Shown here: positions 49,599 to 58,808 of the stretch, piece after piece
Layout of the letters: each line of letters starts with the position of its first letter
Numbering within the stretch: position 1 is the stretch's first letter
NCBI GenBank assembly: GCA_905205975.1
Contig: CAJLFQ010000004.1
Span: forward strand, 1 to 63,299
Reading direction: 5' to 3'
DNA from: an uncultured Eubacteriales bacterium
GTDB lineage: Bacteria; Bacillota; Clostridia; Oscillospirales; QAMX01
DNA: 63,299 nucleotides
Position numbers and translations under genes: made by a program
The notes under the pieces: model-generated
The model's database searches: none
What the model saw: only the letters and a program-made list of their open reading frames with translations
Told to the model about the DNA's origin: nothing

Positions 49599-51077
49599 TT
49601 AATACCGGCTGATGGTGCCGCCGTTCAGAATGGTCTGAACGTTCTCGGAGATCTTGCGCAGGTATGTGATGTTGGCGCAGAAATTCGATGCTTCCGGCAT
49701 GGCGTCATCGCCGAGGCAGACGATATACTGGCGGCTGGTCGCTTTGTAGAAGCGGACGGTTTCCGTAAAGCCGGAGCGGTACGTCACCTTGAACGAATAC
49801 GACGGCGTCGATTCAATGGCTTCACCGGCCAGCAGGTTATCATACTGGACGGAGATGATGCTCGTGTAGAGGCGGCGGCCGTTGTCTTCCGACAGCGCCT
49901 TGCCGTTCAGGGCGGCGATGAATGTGCCGGAGGAACCGTCATCGCTGGTCGTATCGTCAACGTCAAGCTGGAAGCGGCCTTCCGGCAGATTGAGCTCCAC
50001 AGAAGTGACGTCTTTGATGCTGTGCAGCCAGACCAGATTGCTCCGCAGATCCATGGCGGTCAGATCGCCGAAGGAAATCTCACCGTATGCAGCGTACACG
50101 CTGTCGATGCCGTCCACACGGATGTAGACCATCGAACCGGAAACGCCGAAGTGCAGCGTCGTCTCGGTGCCGTCCCGCATGACGAAGTCGACCGTAATGG
50201 CGTGTTCGTCATCGAGGTTGTACATGGCGAGGTCTTTCGGGTTGTTTTCAACGACCTGCATGACCATCAGGGAGCTGAGCTGATCCAAAAAGTCCTCGCT
50301 GACGACGGTGTCGCTGACGTATGCCCGATAGGGTTCCGTCATGCGGAAGGTGGTGTAAATGATAACGCCTTCCTCATCCGATTCAAACGATTCATGGCGC
50401 TCCAAAACGATCTTTTCGCCGTTCTTGGCGTGCAGGGTGACTGTTTTGATGCTGTCGTAATAGGTGCCGAAGGACGGGATGATGTCCAGCGAGCGGTAGC
50501 GGTTCGCCCCATCCAGATAGGTGTTGGCTGTCAGCGTGGAGATCAGGTAAATCGCCGACTGATCCGCGCGTTTGGCATAATAGCCGTCCGACACGGAGTT
50601 GTAGCTGCCGATCAAAAGCGTGATCGGGCGGAGCGTCTCATCCTTTTCAGCGAGGGCTTCAAACGGCGTGATGGTCACGCGGATGGCGTTTTCGTCGTCC
50701 AGACCGAATTCGGCGAGGTTTTCCGCCTCGTTGTAAACGAGTTCGGACGCTTCCAGCGACATCATGCGGGTAAATGCCTCTTCCATGAGCGACTGGCTGT
50801 ATGCGTAGCCGTCATAAACGCCGTTGTCCTGGAAGACGTACAGAACGGTTTCATCCGGCTGCGGCACCTTGCCGATGATGTAGCGGTACCCGTCGTTTTT
50901 GGAGGCGGGAAATTCGACTTTGACGGCAAACATCGGGTCTGCTTCTCCGGAAATGACGTGGAGGGAATCGGTTTCCTTTTCGTCTTTCGGGATCAGCGCG
51001 GAAACGATGAAGTAGGCGGCCGCCAGAACGGCGACAATCACCAGGCAGAGAATCAGGGTTTTGAGTTGCTTTTTCAT
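49599..51077 (-). CDS. DUF4340 domain protein of the Gld-like ABC operon
   Basis: 492 residues. One N-terminal membrane helix (about 8-29), then an exported beta-rich part made of repeated DUF4340-type units (LVYNEAENLAEFGLDDENAIRVTI and VVENNPKDLAMYNLDDEHAITVDF are the characteristic L/Y-GLDD motifs). Such proteins are encoded next to GldG-type ABC components; role unknown. Its ATG shares one base with the stop of the GldG-like gene (TGATG). Confidence 0.88.
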   Translation of the reverse strand: MKKQLKTLILCLVIVAVLAAAYFIVSALIPKDEKETDSLHVISGEADPMFAVKVEFPASKNDGYRYIIGKVPQPDETVLYVFQDNGVYDGYAYSQSLMEEAFTRMMSLEASELVYNEAENLAEFGLDDENAIRVTITPFEALAEKDETLRPITLLIGSYNSVSDGYYAKRADQSAIYLISTLTANTYLDGANRYRSLDIIPSFGTYYDSIKTVTLHAKNGEKIVLERHESFESDEEGVIIYTTFRMTEPYRAYVSDTVVSEDFLDQLSSLMVMQVVENNPKDLAMYNLDDEHAITVDFVMRDGTETTLHFGVSGSMVYIRVDGIDSVYAAYGEISFGDLTAMDLRSNLVWLHSIKDVTSVELNLPEGRFQLDVDDTTSDDGSSGTFIAALNGKALSEDNGRRLYTSIISVQYDNLLAGEAIESTPSYSFKVTYRSGFTETVRFYKATSRQYIVCLGDDAMPEASNFCANITYLRKISENVQTILNGGTISRY

Positions 51078-52633
51078 CAGCGGTTTTTCCTCCTGTACCA
51101 GACGACGATGCCAAAGATGATGATGGCTGCCGGAATGACGCAGAGCAGAATCAGAACGACCGTCAGCTGGCTGCCGATGACTTCCAGCTCCGGATCGGTG
51201 AACTTCTTGCTCTTGACTTCAACCGTTACGCCGGAATCGTTGAACTCATCCATGACGTTCGTCAGGAAGCGCATATTGCCGAAGCTGTCGCTGTTGACAA
51301 GGTCGGAAGAGAACAGATACGGGCTGGAGAGGAACAGGATGTTGGTCGATTTGGTTTCGTTGTTGATGATCTGCGAACGCGTGACATAAATCGCGGTGGA
51401 GAAGCTGCCGCTCAGATCGCCGTCCGCGCGTTCAAACGAAGAAATCGTCTCCGAGTCGCTCTTGATTTTGGCGTAGGACTTCGGCGAAGTCTGGAGCAGA
51501 TCGGTCGACGTCATCAGGCCGGATTCCGTCCAGAGCTGTCTCATGACCTTGGAACGGGGCGCAACGACATATTTGGAGGCGGCAAACCCGGCGGTCAGCG
51601 GTGCATCCGTCGAAGAGGTCCAGGCGTAAACGTTGGTATAATCGCTGTAACGGTAATCTGCGTCGCAGACGAGTGCGTCTTCAAATTCAACGCCCCATTC
51701 GCGGAACAGAAGCTCCAGGTTGGTGAGCTTCGGCGCATCGGCACCGGTGACGTAGATGAAGCTGCGATAGGAATTCAGATATTTTTCGAGCTTCAGGATT
51801 TCCTCTTCCGTATAGTCCGTGGTCGGGCAGCTCAGCACCACGAGGGAAACATCGTCCGGAATTTCTGCGCCGCCTTCGAGCAGGCTCAGCGTCGAAACCG
51901 TGTAGTTGGCTTCATAGAGCTGGTTGGCGATGGTCGAGGCGCCGATCTCGCTGTGGCCAGTCAAAACGACGGCCTTCGGCGGGTTTTCGATGTTCATGTA
52001 GACGATGGCCGTGGTCAGCTTGCGTTCGATCGAAACGCCGACGGCAGAGGACTGCGAAGAGTCATACCAGTAGTAGAGATCCGACAGGGAGAAGGCGCGG
52101 TGCTTTTCACCCTTTTCCACCACGATGGAGCCGTTGCTGATCTTGACGATGTCTTCGTATTTCTTCACGAAGCCGGGGTTGCGGACCGGGTCAACATAGT
52201 GAACCTGAACCTTGCCGTCGGAATAAACCTGATACCGGTCGAGGATTTCCGCCATTTCGTTGCCGTAGGTCTGCGCGCGGAAATTGTCTTCGGTCATGAA
52301 GACGTAGAGGTTGACCGATTCGTCCAGATTTTTCAGGACGTCGATCGTCTCATCGCTCAGCTCGAACCGTTTTTCACTGGTCATATCGAACTTGAGGCCG
52401 TATTTGTCCGTCGCGAAACCAACGAGCACGTTGACAAGGATGATCGCCGTCACGATGAGCAGAGACATAACCGTCGCCAGCGTCCCGTACTTGAGGCGCT
52501 GTTTCCGGAGGTTGAAGTTGAAGCGGTGGAGCTTCGCACCGAAGGAACCTTCGGCATGCTGCTTCGGCGCCGGTTTTTTGGTGATGGGCGCGTTTCCTTT
52601 TGCTGCGGGCTTTTTCTCAGGTGTCTTGTTCAT
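51077..52633 (-). CDS. GldG-like ABC transporter auxiliary protein
   Basis: 518 residues. A Lys/Pro/Ala-rich cytoplasmic tail (about 1-50), a membrane helix (about 58-80), a large exported domain of the ABC-type_uncharacterised (GldG/IftT-like) family with MTSEKRFELSDETIDVLKNLDE and VVLTGHSEIGAS, and a C-terminal helix (about 490-513) followed by RRKNR. It resembles GldG of Bacteroidota gliding machinery, but in Clostridia it occurs with an ABC-2 exporter of unknown substrate. Third gene of the operon. Confidence 0.88.
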   Translation of the reverse strand: MNKTPEKKPAAKGNAPITKKPAPKQHAEGSFGAKLHRFNFNLRKQRLKYGTLATVMSLLIVTAIILVNVLVGFATDKYGLKFDMTSEKRFELSDETIDVLKNLDESVNLYVFMTEDNFRAQTYGNEMAEILDRYQVYSDGKVQVHYVDPVRNPGFVKKYEDIVKISNGSIVVEKGEKHRAFSLSDLYYWYDSSQSSAVGVSIERKLTTAIVYMNIENPPKAVVLTGHSEIGASTIANQLYEANYTVSTLSLLEGGAEIPDDVSLVVLSCPTTDYTEEEILKLEKYLNSYRSFIYVTGADAPKLTNLELLFREWGVEFEDALVCDADYRYSDYTNVYAWTSSTDAPLTAGFAASKYVVAPRSKVMRQLWTESGLMTSTDLLQTSPKSYAKIKSDSETISSFERADGDLSGSFSTAIYVTRSQIINNETKSTNILFLSSPYLFSSDLVNSDSFGNMRFLTNVMDEFNDSGVTVEVKSKKFTDPELEVIGSQLTVVLILLCVIPAAIIIFGIVVWYRRKNR

Positions 52634-52651
52634 AAATCCGTCCTCCTGTCC

Positions 52652-53356
52652 TTAAGCGTAACGCTTCTTGTCGAGCATCCGGATCGTCAGGTAGATAAAC
52701 ACAGCAGAGATGCTGATATAATAAACGATGTCGGAAAGATCAAACAGCCCATAGGTGAAGCTCGAATAGCGGCTGAACACAGACAGCCAGCCGACGACGG
52801 TCTTCACGGCGGTGATTTCGATGTTGGAGACGAGCAGGTCCACCAGCCACAGGCCGATCAAAACAGCCCAAGTGACAAGCGCGCTGACGAGCTGGTTCTC
52901 CGTCAGGGAGGAGATGAAAAGGCCGATGGCGATAAACGCGCTCGCCGCGAAGAAAATCGCGACATAGTTGCCGAAAATGGCCCACGGCTCAGAAACGCTG
53001 TAAAATTTCAGAATGAGCGGGATCATAAACGTGCCGAGCATGGAAAGCACAAATACGCTCAGCGCGGCGAAATACTTGCCGAGAACGATATCCGTCATGC
53101 GGATCGGGACGGTAAAGAGCAGCTGATCGGTCTTCAGCTTTTTCTCTTCGCTGAGCAGACGCATCGTCAGGATCGGCGCAAGGAACGCCAGACCGATCAA
53201 AAGCAGGTAGAAAATCGGCTTGACGTTGGAGGAGCTTTTTTCAACGTTCATGAAGTAAAAGCAGAGGTTCATGATCAGAATCAGCACGCCGCTGAACACA
53301 TAGCCGATCGGCGTTGTGTAGAAAGCGCGCAGATCGCGTTTGTAGACTGCAAACAT
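52652..53356 (-). CDS. ABC-2 type permease, GldF-like
   Basis: 234 residues with six membrane segments. MFAVYKRDLRAFYTTPIGYVF at the N terminus and TMRLLSEEKKLKTDQLLFTVPI are hallmarks of ABC-2 permeases of the GldF/NosY group. Partner of the ATPase at 53385-54338. Confidence 0.92.
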   Translation of the reverse strand: MFAVYKRDLRAFYTTPIGYVFSGVLILIMNLCFYFMNVEKSSSNVKPIFYLLLIGLAFLAPILTMRLLSEEKKLKTDQLLFTVPIRMTDIVLGKYFAALSVFVLSMLGTFMIPLILKFYSVSEPWAIFGNYVAIFFAASAFIAIGLFISSLTENQLVSALVTWAVLIGLWLVDLLVSNIEITAVKTVVGWLSVFSRYSSFTYGLFDLSDIVYYISISAVFIYLTIRMLDKKRYA

Positions 53357-53384
53357 AGAGCTTTATCCTTCCTTCTTTGGCGGC

Positions 53385-54338
53385 CTATCTGACGGCCGGA
53401 GTCCCGTCGTTTTCGGCGGTCAGTTTGATGAAGATGTCTTCCAGCGAGGCAGAGACCGGCGAGAACATCAGCATCGGGTATCCGGCGGCGGCAAGGGCGT
53501 TGAAAACGAGCTTGCGGATATCGACCTGCGCCTTCGGTTCCAGGATGAAGTCGCATGCGCCGTTTTCCGGCGAGCCTTCGTAGAGAACGCGTGCCATTTC
53601 CGGGATCCGGGACAGAATGGCCTGAATCTTGTCCTGCGGGCCTGCGGCGCGGAGCTGCATTTTGCGGTCCACATCGACGTAGAGGGAGAGATTGGCTGGC
53701 GTATCGTTTGCGATGATTTTCCCGTGGTTGATCACGAGGACACGTTCGCAGATGGCCTGCACTTCCGGCAGAATGTGGCTGGAGAGGATGACCGTCCGTT
53801 TTTTGCCGAGGTCTTTGATCACGTTGCGGATTTCGATGATCTGAATCGGGTCGAGACCGACGGTCGGCTCGTCGAGGATCAGCACTTCCGGATCACCGAT
53901 CAGCGCCTGCGCCAGACCGACGCGCTGCTTGTACCCCTTGGAGAGGTTGCGGATCATCCGCTTGTAGACGTTTGTAATGCCAGCCAGCTCGCAGATCTCG
54001 GAAATATGCTCCTTCCGATGCTCTTTCACACCCTTCAGGTCACAGATGAAGTCGAGATACTCGTTGACCGCCATGTCCATGTAAAGGGGCGGCTGTTCCG
54101 GCAGATAGCCGATGTGCCGTTTTGCGGCGATGGGGTTTTCCAGAATATCGATGCCGTTGATTTTTGCGGAGCCGGACGTTGCGGACAGGTAACCCGTCAG
54201 AACGTTCATCGTGGTGGACTTGCCGGCGCCGTTGGGGCCAAGAAAACCGACGAGCTCGCCTTCGTGAATGGAGAAGGAGATGCCGTCAACCGCTTTCTTG
54301 TCGCCGTAGTGCTTGACCAAATTGGTAACCTCGATCAT
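53385..54338 (-). CDS. ABC transporter ATP-binding protein, GldA-like
   Basis: 317 residues. Walker A GPNGAGKST (34-42), Q-loop YLPEQPPLY, signature LSKGYKQRVGLAQAL, Walker B VLILDEPT and H-loop SSHIL are all intact; a C-terminal extension (about 225-317) is common in ABC-2 exporters. First gene of the operon ATPase, permease, GldG-like, DUF4340. Promoter and palindromic operator at 54465-54493. Confidence 0.95.
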   Translation of the reverse strand: MIEVTNLVKHYGDKKAVDGISFSIHEGELVGFLGPNGAGKSTTMNVLTGYLSATSGSAKINGIDILENPIAAKRHIGYLPEQPPLYMDMAVNEYLDFICDLKGVKEHRKEHISEICELAGITNVYKRMIRNLSKGYKQRVGLAQALIGDPEVLILDEPTVGLDPIQIIEIRNVIKDLGKKRTVILSSHILPEVQAICERVLVINHGKIIANDTPANLSLYVDVDRKMQLRAAGPQDKIQAILSRIPEMARVLYEGSPENGACDFILEPKAQVDIRKLVFNALAAAGYPMLMFSPVSASLEDIFIKLTAENDGTPAVR

Positions 54339-54464
54339 AGAAGTTCTGCTTCCTTCCTTTTATTGAGGATGTTGTAGAGGGTATCGGTATGGGTGGCGGG
54401 AAGCCTGCCGACGGATCCGGCAGACTCCCCGAATGCGGAGCCCAAAACAAGATACGTTATGTTC

Positions 54465-54493
54465 ATTATAACACATGACATGAAACATGTGTA
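54465..54493 (-). promoter_or_regulatory. promoter of the Gld-like ABC operon
   Basis: Minus strand TACACA, 17 bases, TATAAT with TG one base before the -10. The spacer and -35 are covered by the 54471-54492 palindrome. Confidence 0.78.
54471..54492. promoter_or_regulatory. 22-bp palindromic operator candidate
   Basis: Perfect inverted repeat ACACATG, 8 bases, CATGTGT, lying exactly between -10 and -35 of the ABC operon promoter. A bound repressor would block RNA polymerase. GntR/YtrA-type regulators often control such ABC operons, but no regulator gene is adjacent. Confidence 0.6.
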
Positions 54494-54535
54494 GCGATTT
54501 TGTAAATGAACGAAAAAATCGCTTGCAAAGCCCCG

Positions 54536-55813
54536 TCAGCAGGGGGCTGAGACGATTTCAGCGATGGCTTTCGCCGAGAGGGAAACCGGAACCGTTTCTC
54601 CGGTGACCATGTTTTTCAGCGTGCCGCCGCCGGTTTCCAGTTCGTTTCCGCCGAGAATCAGCAGGTAGCGCGTGTGCAGCTTGTCGGCGTATTTGAGCTG
54701 CGCCTTGAGCGACCGGCCGGTCACATCGTGTTCAACAGCGACGCCGGCGCGGCGCAGCGCGAGCACAAGCTGCGCGGTCGTATCCTGCGCGGAAGCGTCC
54801 GCCGAAGCCAGGAAGACGTCCGGCCCCGGTGCAGGCGGCAGGGCGATGCCGCTTTCCTGCAAAACGAGCAGGAGGCGCTCCAGCCCGCAGCCGAAGCCCA
54901 GACCGGGCAGGGCAGGCCCGCCGAGCGATTCCACCAGCCGGTCATACCGGCCGCCGCCGCAGACGGTCGACTGCGCCCCGATGTTTCCGGCGACGAATTC
55001 GAAGACCGTTTTGGTATAATAGTCCAGCCCGCGGACGATGCGCGGATCAACCCGGTAAGGGATGCCAAGCAGATCCAGCTGATGCTGAAGCGATGTGAAA
55101 TGCGCGGCGCAGTCTTCGCAGAGATAGTCGAGTGTTTTCGGCGCGTTGGCGGCGATTTCGCCGCAGTGCGGCTCCTTGCAGTCGAGCAGGCGGAGCGGGT
55201 TGCGTTCGAGCCTGTCCAGACAGAGCTCGCAGAGCTCGCCCCGGTATGCGTTGAAATAGTCGCGCAGCGCAGCATGATACGCCTTGCGGCAGACCGGACA
55301 GCCGATGGAGTTGATGGAGACCGTCAGCGTTTCGATGCCCAGCCGGCGCAGGAAGGTGTCCGCCAGCGCGATGACTTCGGCATCGGCTGCGGCGCCGGGC
55401 GCACCGAACATTTCAACACCGAACTGATGGTGCTCACGCAGACGGCCGGCCTGCGGCTTTTCATAGCGGAAGTTCGGCGCAATGTAGTAGACCTTGAGCG
55501 GAAGCGTTCCGGCATAAAGCCCGTTTTCGATCAGGCTGCGCACGACGGACGCCGTTCCCTCCGGGCGCAGCGTGATGGAACGTCCGCCCTTGTCCTCAAA
55601 GGTGTACATCTCTTTCTGAACGATATCCGTGGTATCGCCGACACCGCGCAGGAAAAGCTCGGTGTGTTCAAAGGCGGGGAAACGGATTTCCTGAAAGCCG
55701 AAATCCGCTGCGCAGCGGCGCAGAACGCCTTCGAGATACTGCCAGTCATGCGAGGCAGACGGCAAAACGTCTTTGGTTCCTTTTGGAATGCTGATTTTTG
55801 GCGTGGGTGACAT
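54536..55813 (-). CDS. hisS: histidyl-tRNA synthetase
   Basis: 425 residues. PKGTKDVLP at the N terminus, motif 2 YIAPNFRYEKPQAGRLREHHQFGVE, the His-specific RGLDYYTKTVFEF and GGGRYDRLVESLGG, and the C-terminal anticodon-binding domain are complete. A zinc-like cysteine cluster CPVCRKAYH/CELCLDRLERNPLRLLDCKE is as in Gram-positive enzymes. Start ATG 55813: AAAGGA 8 bases upstream; the longer frame runs into a tandem repeat. No T-box leader is present. Confidence 0.96.
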   Translation of the reverse strand: MSPTPKISIPKGTKDVLPSASHDWQYLEGVLRRCAADFGFQEIRFPAFEHTELFLRGVGDTTDIVQKEMYTFEDKGGRSITLRPEGTASVVRSLIENGLYAGTLPLKVYYIAPNFRYEKPQAGRLREHHQFGVEMFGAPGAAADAEVIALADTFLRRLGIETLTVSINSIGCPVCRKAYHAALRDYFNAYRGELCELCLDRLERNPLRLLDCKEPHCGEIAANAPKTLDYLCEDCAAHFTSLQHQLDLLGIPYRVDPRIVRGLDYYTKTVFEFVAGNIGAQSTVCGGGRYDRLVESLGGPALPGLGFGCGLERLLLVLQESGIALPPAPGPDVFLASADASAQDTTAQLVLALRRAGVAVEHDVTGRSLKAQLKYADKLHTRYLLILGGNELETGGGTLKNMVTGETVPVSLSAKAIAEIVSAPC

Positions 55814-55830
55814 GAATGACGTCCTTTCTG

Positions 55831-55863
55831 GATCGAAATCTGATCGAAATCTGATCAAAATCT
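55831..55863. repeat. 11-bp tandem repeats in the hisS leader
   Basis: Three adjacent copies: GATCGAAATCT, GATCGAAATCT, GATCAAAATCT, followed by a partial fourth (GATCAATC). They lie 18-50 bases upstream of the hisS start. Confidence 0.88.
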
Positions 55864-55872
55864 GATCAATCA

Positions 55873-56511
55873 TCAGGGGTTTGCAAGCGCGCGGTGGTCA
55901 AGCGCCCGGCGCAGTTTGGATGTTTCAACCGGGGAGAGCGCGTATTTTTCCGCCAGCCTGGCGCAGACGCTGCGCAGCGTTTCGGCGCTGCCGTGCTTGA
56001 GTTCTGCTTCCAGCTCAAAAAATGAAGCCGACGGACAGCCGTTGACAAATCCCTCGTCCAGCGCGAATGCGATTACGGCGCCGGAAACGCAGACCGCCTG
56101 CTCGATCCGGCGGAATTCCACCGAAGCAATCGGCGCAATGCCGGGGAGGAGGCCGGACAGCATACCGGATGTTTCGGGCGGCAGCAGCGGCAGCAGACGG
56201 GGCAGCCCTTCTGCAAGCGACTCCGCAGCGCATTCATATTCGCCGCGGACTGCAAGCCCCGGCACATCAGATACGACATCCGCAGGGTGCGGATCGGTTT
56301 TGACGGTGATTCGGCCGATGCCGTTTTCGGCGCGGAAGCGCAGCGCGCAGTGTGCCGCATGCAGCGCATGATCCGCCGTATCGTAGTAGACGGAACGCAT
56401 GTCCAGCGTTTCCGCAGGCGCGACGGCCGCGCCCTGAATCAGGTCGTCATTGAAAGCCGAGAGAAGACGCGTCCGGCTTTCACAGGATAGTTTGATTTCG
56501 GTTTCGGTCAA
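55873..56511 (-). CDS. CYTH domain protein
   Basis: 212 residues. The metal/triphosphate-binding E-x-E-x-K motif (ETEIKL) opens the protein, followed by SVYYDTADHALHAAHCALRFRAE, the second strand pair of the triphosphate tunnel fold. Likely an inorganic triphosphatase or similar. Start TTG 56511: AGGAGG 8 bases upstream. Sits between the P-type-ATPase-like gene and hisS. Confidence 0.85.
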   Translation of the reverse strand: MTETEIKLSCESRTRLLSAFNDDLIQGAAVAPAETLDMRSVYYDTADHALHAAHCALRFRAENGIGRITVKTDPHPADVVSDVPGLAVRGEYECAAESLAEGLPRLLPLLPPETSGMLSGLLPGIAPIASVEFRRIEQAVCVSGAVIAFALDEGFVNGCPSASFFELEAELKHGSAETLRSVCARLAEKYALSPVETSKLRRALDHRALANP

Positions 56512-56581
56512 GCAGATGCCCTCCTGACGATCAACGGAATATGAGCGGAATCTCATCAAAAAACAAAAGCGAAACGGCTGT

Positions 56582-58762
56582 TTATTTTTTCAGCAGGCGG
56601 ACGGCCAGCGCGCCCAGCTCATAGAGAACGGCGGCGGCCAGCGCCGGGACAATGGTCTGCGGGAGTATGCGCAGTGAAAGCTGTTCAAAGCCAAAGAGGC
56701 TGTTGAAAGGCTGCCAGCGGGAAAGCCCGTAGGCCGCGGCGCAGACGGCGGCAGCCAGCCAAAGCATCGGGCGGCTGCGGCGGTCCAGCAGAGCGAAAAG
56801 CGAATCCCCCCAGACGAAGGCGATGAGTGCCAGCACCACGGCGGATGCCAGCAGCGTCAGAAATGCAGCGGCAGAGGCGGCGGGTTCACCGGCGTTCGTG
56901 ACCGGCGCAAGCTGACCATACAGCCGTGCGGCATACAGCGCGGCAAAAAGCGCGCCGGCCAGACAGAAGACGTGGAAAAACCGTCCGGCGGAGCGGCGCG
57001 GTGCCGGCAGCCGGGGCGATTCTTCCAAAGCGCTCAGGAGCGGGTTCTTTGGTGCGATGGACGGTGCGCCGCGCCGTGCGGAGAGAAAAGCAAACGGCAG
57101 CGGCAGCAGATAAGAAAGCAGAACGGCGGCCGGCACGGTCAGCGGGGGCAGCGCGGCGGAAGCCGAAGCCAGCAGCATAAAAAGCGTGGCGGCGATGGGC
57201 GCGGCCAGCATGGCGAAAGCGGCCCGCGCGGAAGCGTTGCAGACGTCGCGCACGGTTCGGAAAATCTCAGCCAAATCGGTGATTTTGCATTGTTTTGCTT
57301 GGATATCAGCCGGACGGCAACCGTCGGACGCAGGCGAAATGCAGACATCGGCGTGCGCAAACAGCGGATCCTCCGCATCGTCTGAAGCGGCGGCGAGCAG
57401 TTCGCCGCGTTCCGCCAGCGCGGCTGTGAATGCCAGCCGGTGTTCACCGTCCATCCCGGCGGCGACGCGGGCGCGTCCAACGGCCCGCGCGAGATTTTCC
57501 GGGCGGAAGTTGTCGATGCGCGTACCTGTGAGAACGCGGCCTAAATCATTCGTAATGCCGAGGGCGGATGCCCGGCAGAAAGCGCAGCTTTCATCTTCGC
57601 GGCTGACGTAGACGACGCCGACACCGAGCTGACGAAGCGACTGCACAGCCGCTTCCGCCCCTTCAACAGGCGCCGTGCTGTAAATCAGACAGCCAACCAG
57701 CGCCGTCCCGCCGGACGCCATGTCGGAGACAAGCGCAATCACCTGACGGCCGGTTTCATAGGCCCGGCGGATGACGGCGCTGACGCGGTTTTGATCGGAT
57801 GTGTCAATTGAACGCGGCAGGCCGTGGTCCAGAACGTGTGTCGCCTGCGGCAGAAGCGATTCCGGCTTGCCGGCGCGGTAGGAAATGACGGAGCCGTCAG
57901 CCATGGTCAGCGACGAAGCGATGACGCCGGTTTCACGGTCAAAAGGCTCAAAAACGGTCGGAACCGGCGCCAAAGCGGAACGGTGTTCCATCGGGGTTGT
58001 GCGCATGGCGCGCAGCAGAACGTCCGACAGGCGCTGGCGAAATCCGCAGGCCGCAGCCAAAGAGCCGTCGTCACAGCGGCAAAACCCGAGGACAAGCGGC
58101 AGATGCTCGTCAAAATCCAGTTCTGCCGCCGGATGCATGACGCCGTCCGTATAAAACCCGCGCAGTTCGGCGCTCTTGGCGCCGTAAAAAACAGACTGGT
58201 CAGCCAGCAGCAGGCGGACACGGGCCAGCTGCGGCAGCGCGAGAAACTGCGCGACGGAGATGTCGCGGCGGCGCAGCGCTTCCGCTGCATTCCATGCGGC
58301 AACCGGCGCCGTCAGGGAGACGCCGGAGACAACTGCGGCGCAGAGACAGGCCGCGATGCCTTCCGCCGCAAGCGGCGACGCGGCATGACGGATCCAGAAC
58401 AGAACGGCGGCAGCGATGCCGAGCAGAATGGGCAAAGCCCGAAGAAACGGGGAGAGAAACAGGGCGTTTGTCCGGTTGGAGCCGAAATAAACGCGGAATT
58501 CCAGAGCGAGCAGGGTGCGGCGGCTGATGCCGGTCCGCGCGGCGGCAAGCTGTTCGATCGGCAGTGCGCCTGCACTGCCGGCTGCTGCGGCCAGCACAAA
58601 AAGCGCGGCCGAAAGACTGCCGCGCAAAAAAAGCGCCAATGCGGCGGCCGACAGCACCAGCGGCGCCAGCAACCGGCCGAGCCGCATCAGCAGCACGCCT
58701 CGGTTCAGAAAATCAAGATCCGCCGACTGTCCGGCGGAAGCAGAGGGATTGGAATCCTCCAT
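56582..58762 (-). CDS. degenerate P-type ATPase-like membrane protein
   Basis: 726 residues, not a standard enzyme. Aligned by eye with cation P-type ATPases: an M1-M2-like pair at 30-66; M3-M4 at about 108-157 with LTAPV replacing PEGLP; LLADQSVFYG (D188) where DKTGT should be; PFDRETG (N-domain PFDSxRK) and YRAGKPESLL (KGAPE.LL); VVYVSRED (TGD region, 383-390); GEHRL (K to R, 439-443); AASDDAEDPLF (TGDGVNDAPAL, D461 and D465 kept); six C-terminal helices from about 515. The stretch between M2 and M3 is only some 40 residues, so the actuator domain with TGES is missing. Not expected to form a phosphoenzyme. Start ATG 58762 has AGGTGG about 11 bases upstream. Confidence 0.72.
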   Translation of the reverse strand: MEDSNPSASAGQSADLDFLNRGVLLMRLGRLLAPLVLSAAALALFLRGSLSAALFVLAAAAGSAGALPIEQLAAARTGISRRTLLALEFRVYFGSNRTNALFLSPFLRALPILLGIAAAVLFWIRHAASPLAAEGIAACLCAAVVSGVSLTAPVAAWNAAEALRRRDISVAQFLALPQLARVRLLLADQSVFYGAKSAELRGFYTDGVMHPAAELDFDEHLPLVLGFCRCDDGSLAAACGFRQRLSDVLLRAMRTTPMEHRSALAPVPTVFEPFDRETGVIASSLTMADGSVISYRAGKPESLLPQATHVLDHGLPRSIDTSDQNRVSAVIRRAYETGRQVIALVSDMASGGTALVGCLIYSTAPVEGAEAAVQSLRQLGVGVVYVSREDESCAFCRASALGITNDLGRVLTGTRIDNFRPENLARAVGRARVAAGMDGEHRLAFTAALAERGELLAAASDDAEDPLFAHADVCISPASDGCRPADIQAKQCKITDLAEIFRTVRDVCNASARAAFAMLAAPIAATLFMLLASASAALPPLTVPAAVLLSYLLPLPFAFLSARRGAPSIAPKNPLLSALEESPRLPAPRRSAGRFFHVFCLAGALFAALYAARLYGQLAPVTNAGEPAASAAAFLTLLASAVVLALIAFVWGDSLFALLDRRSRPMLWLAAAVCAAAYGLSRWQPFNSLFGFEQLSLRILPQTIVPALAAAVLYELGALAVRLLKK

Positions 58763-58808
58763 GAGAGCAGTCACCACCTGATTGACAGAATTGTACAGAA
58801 AAGACGAA

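Noticed and set aside
55831..55863. CRISPR-like repeats
   Set aside because: The 11-bp units are directly adjacent with no spacers; no cas genes in the window.
55814..55872. T-box leader for hisS
   Set aside because: The spacer is only 59 bases and consists of short repeats; no T-box sequence or antiterminator is present. proS likewise lacks room for one.
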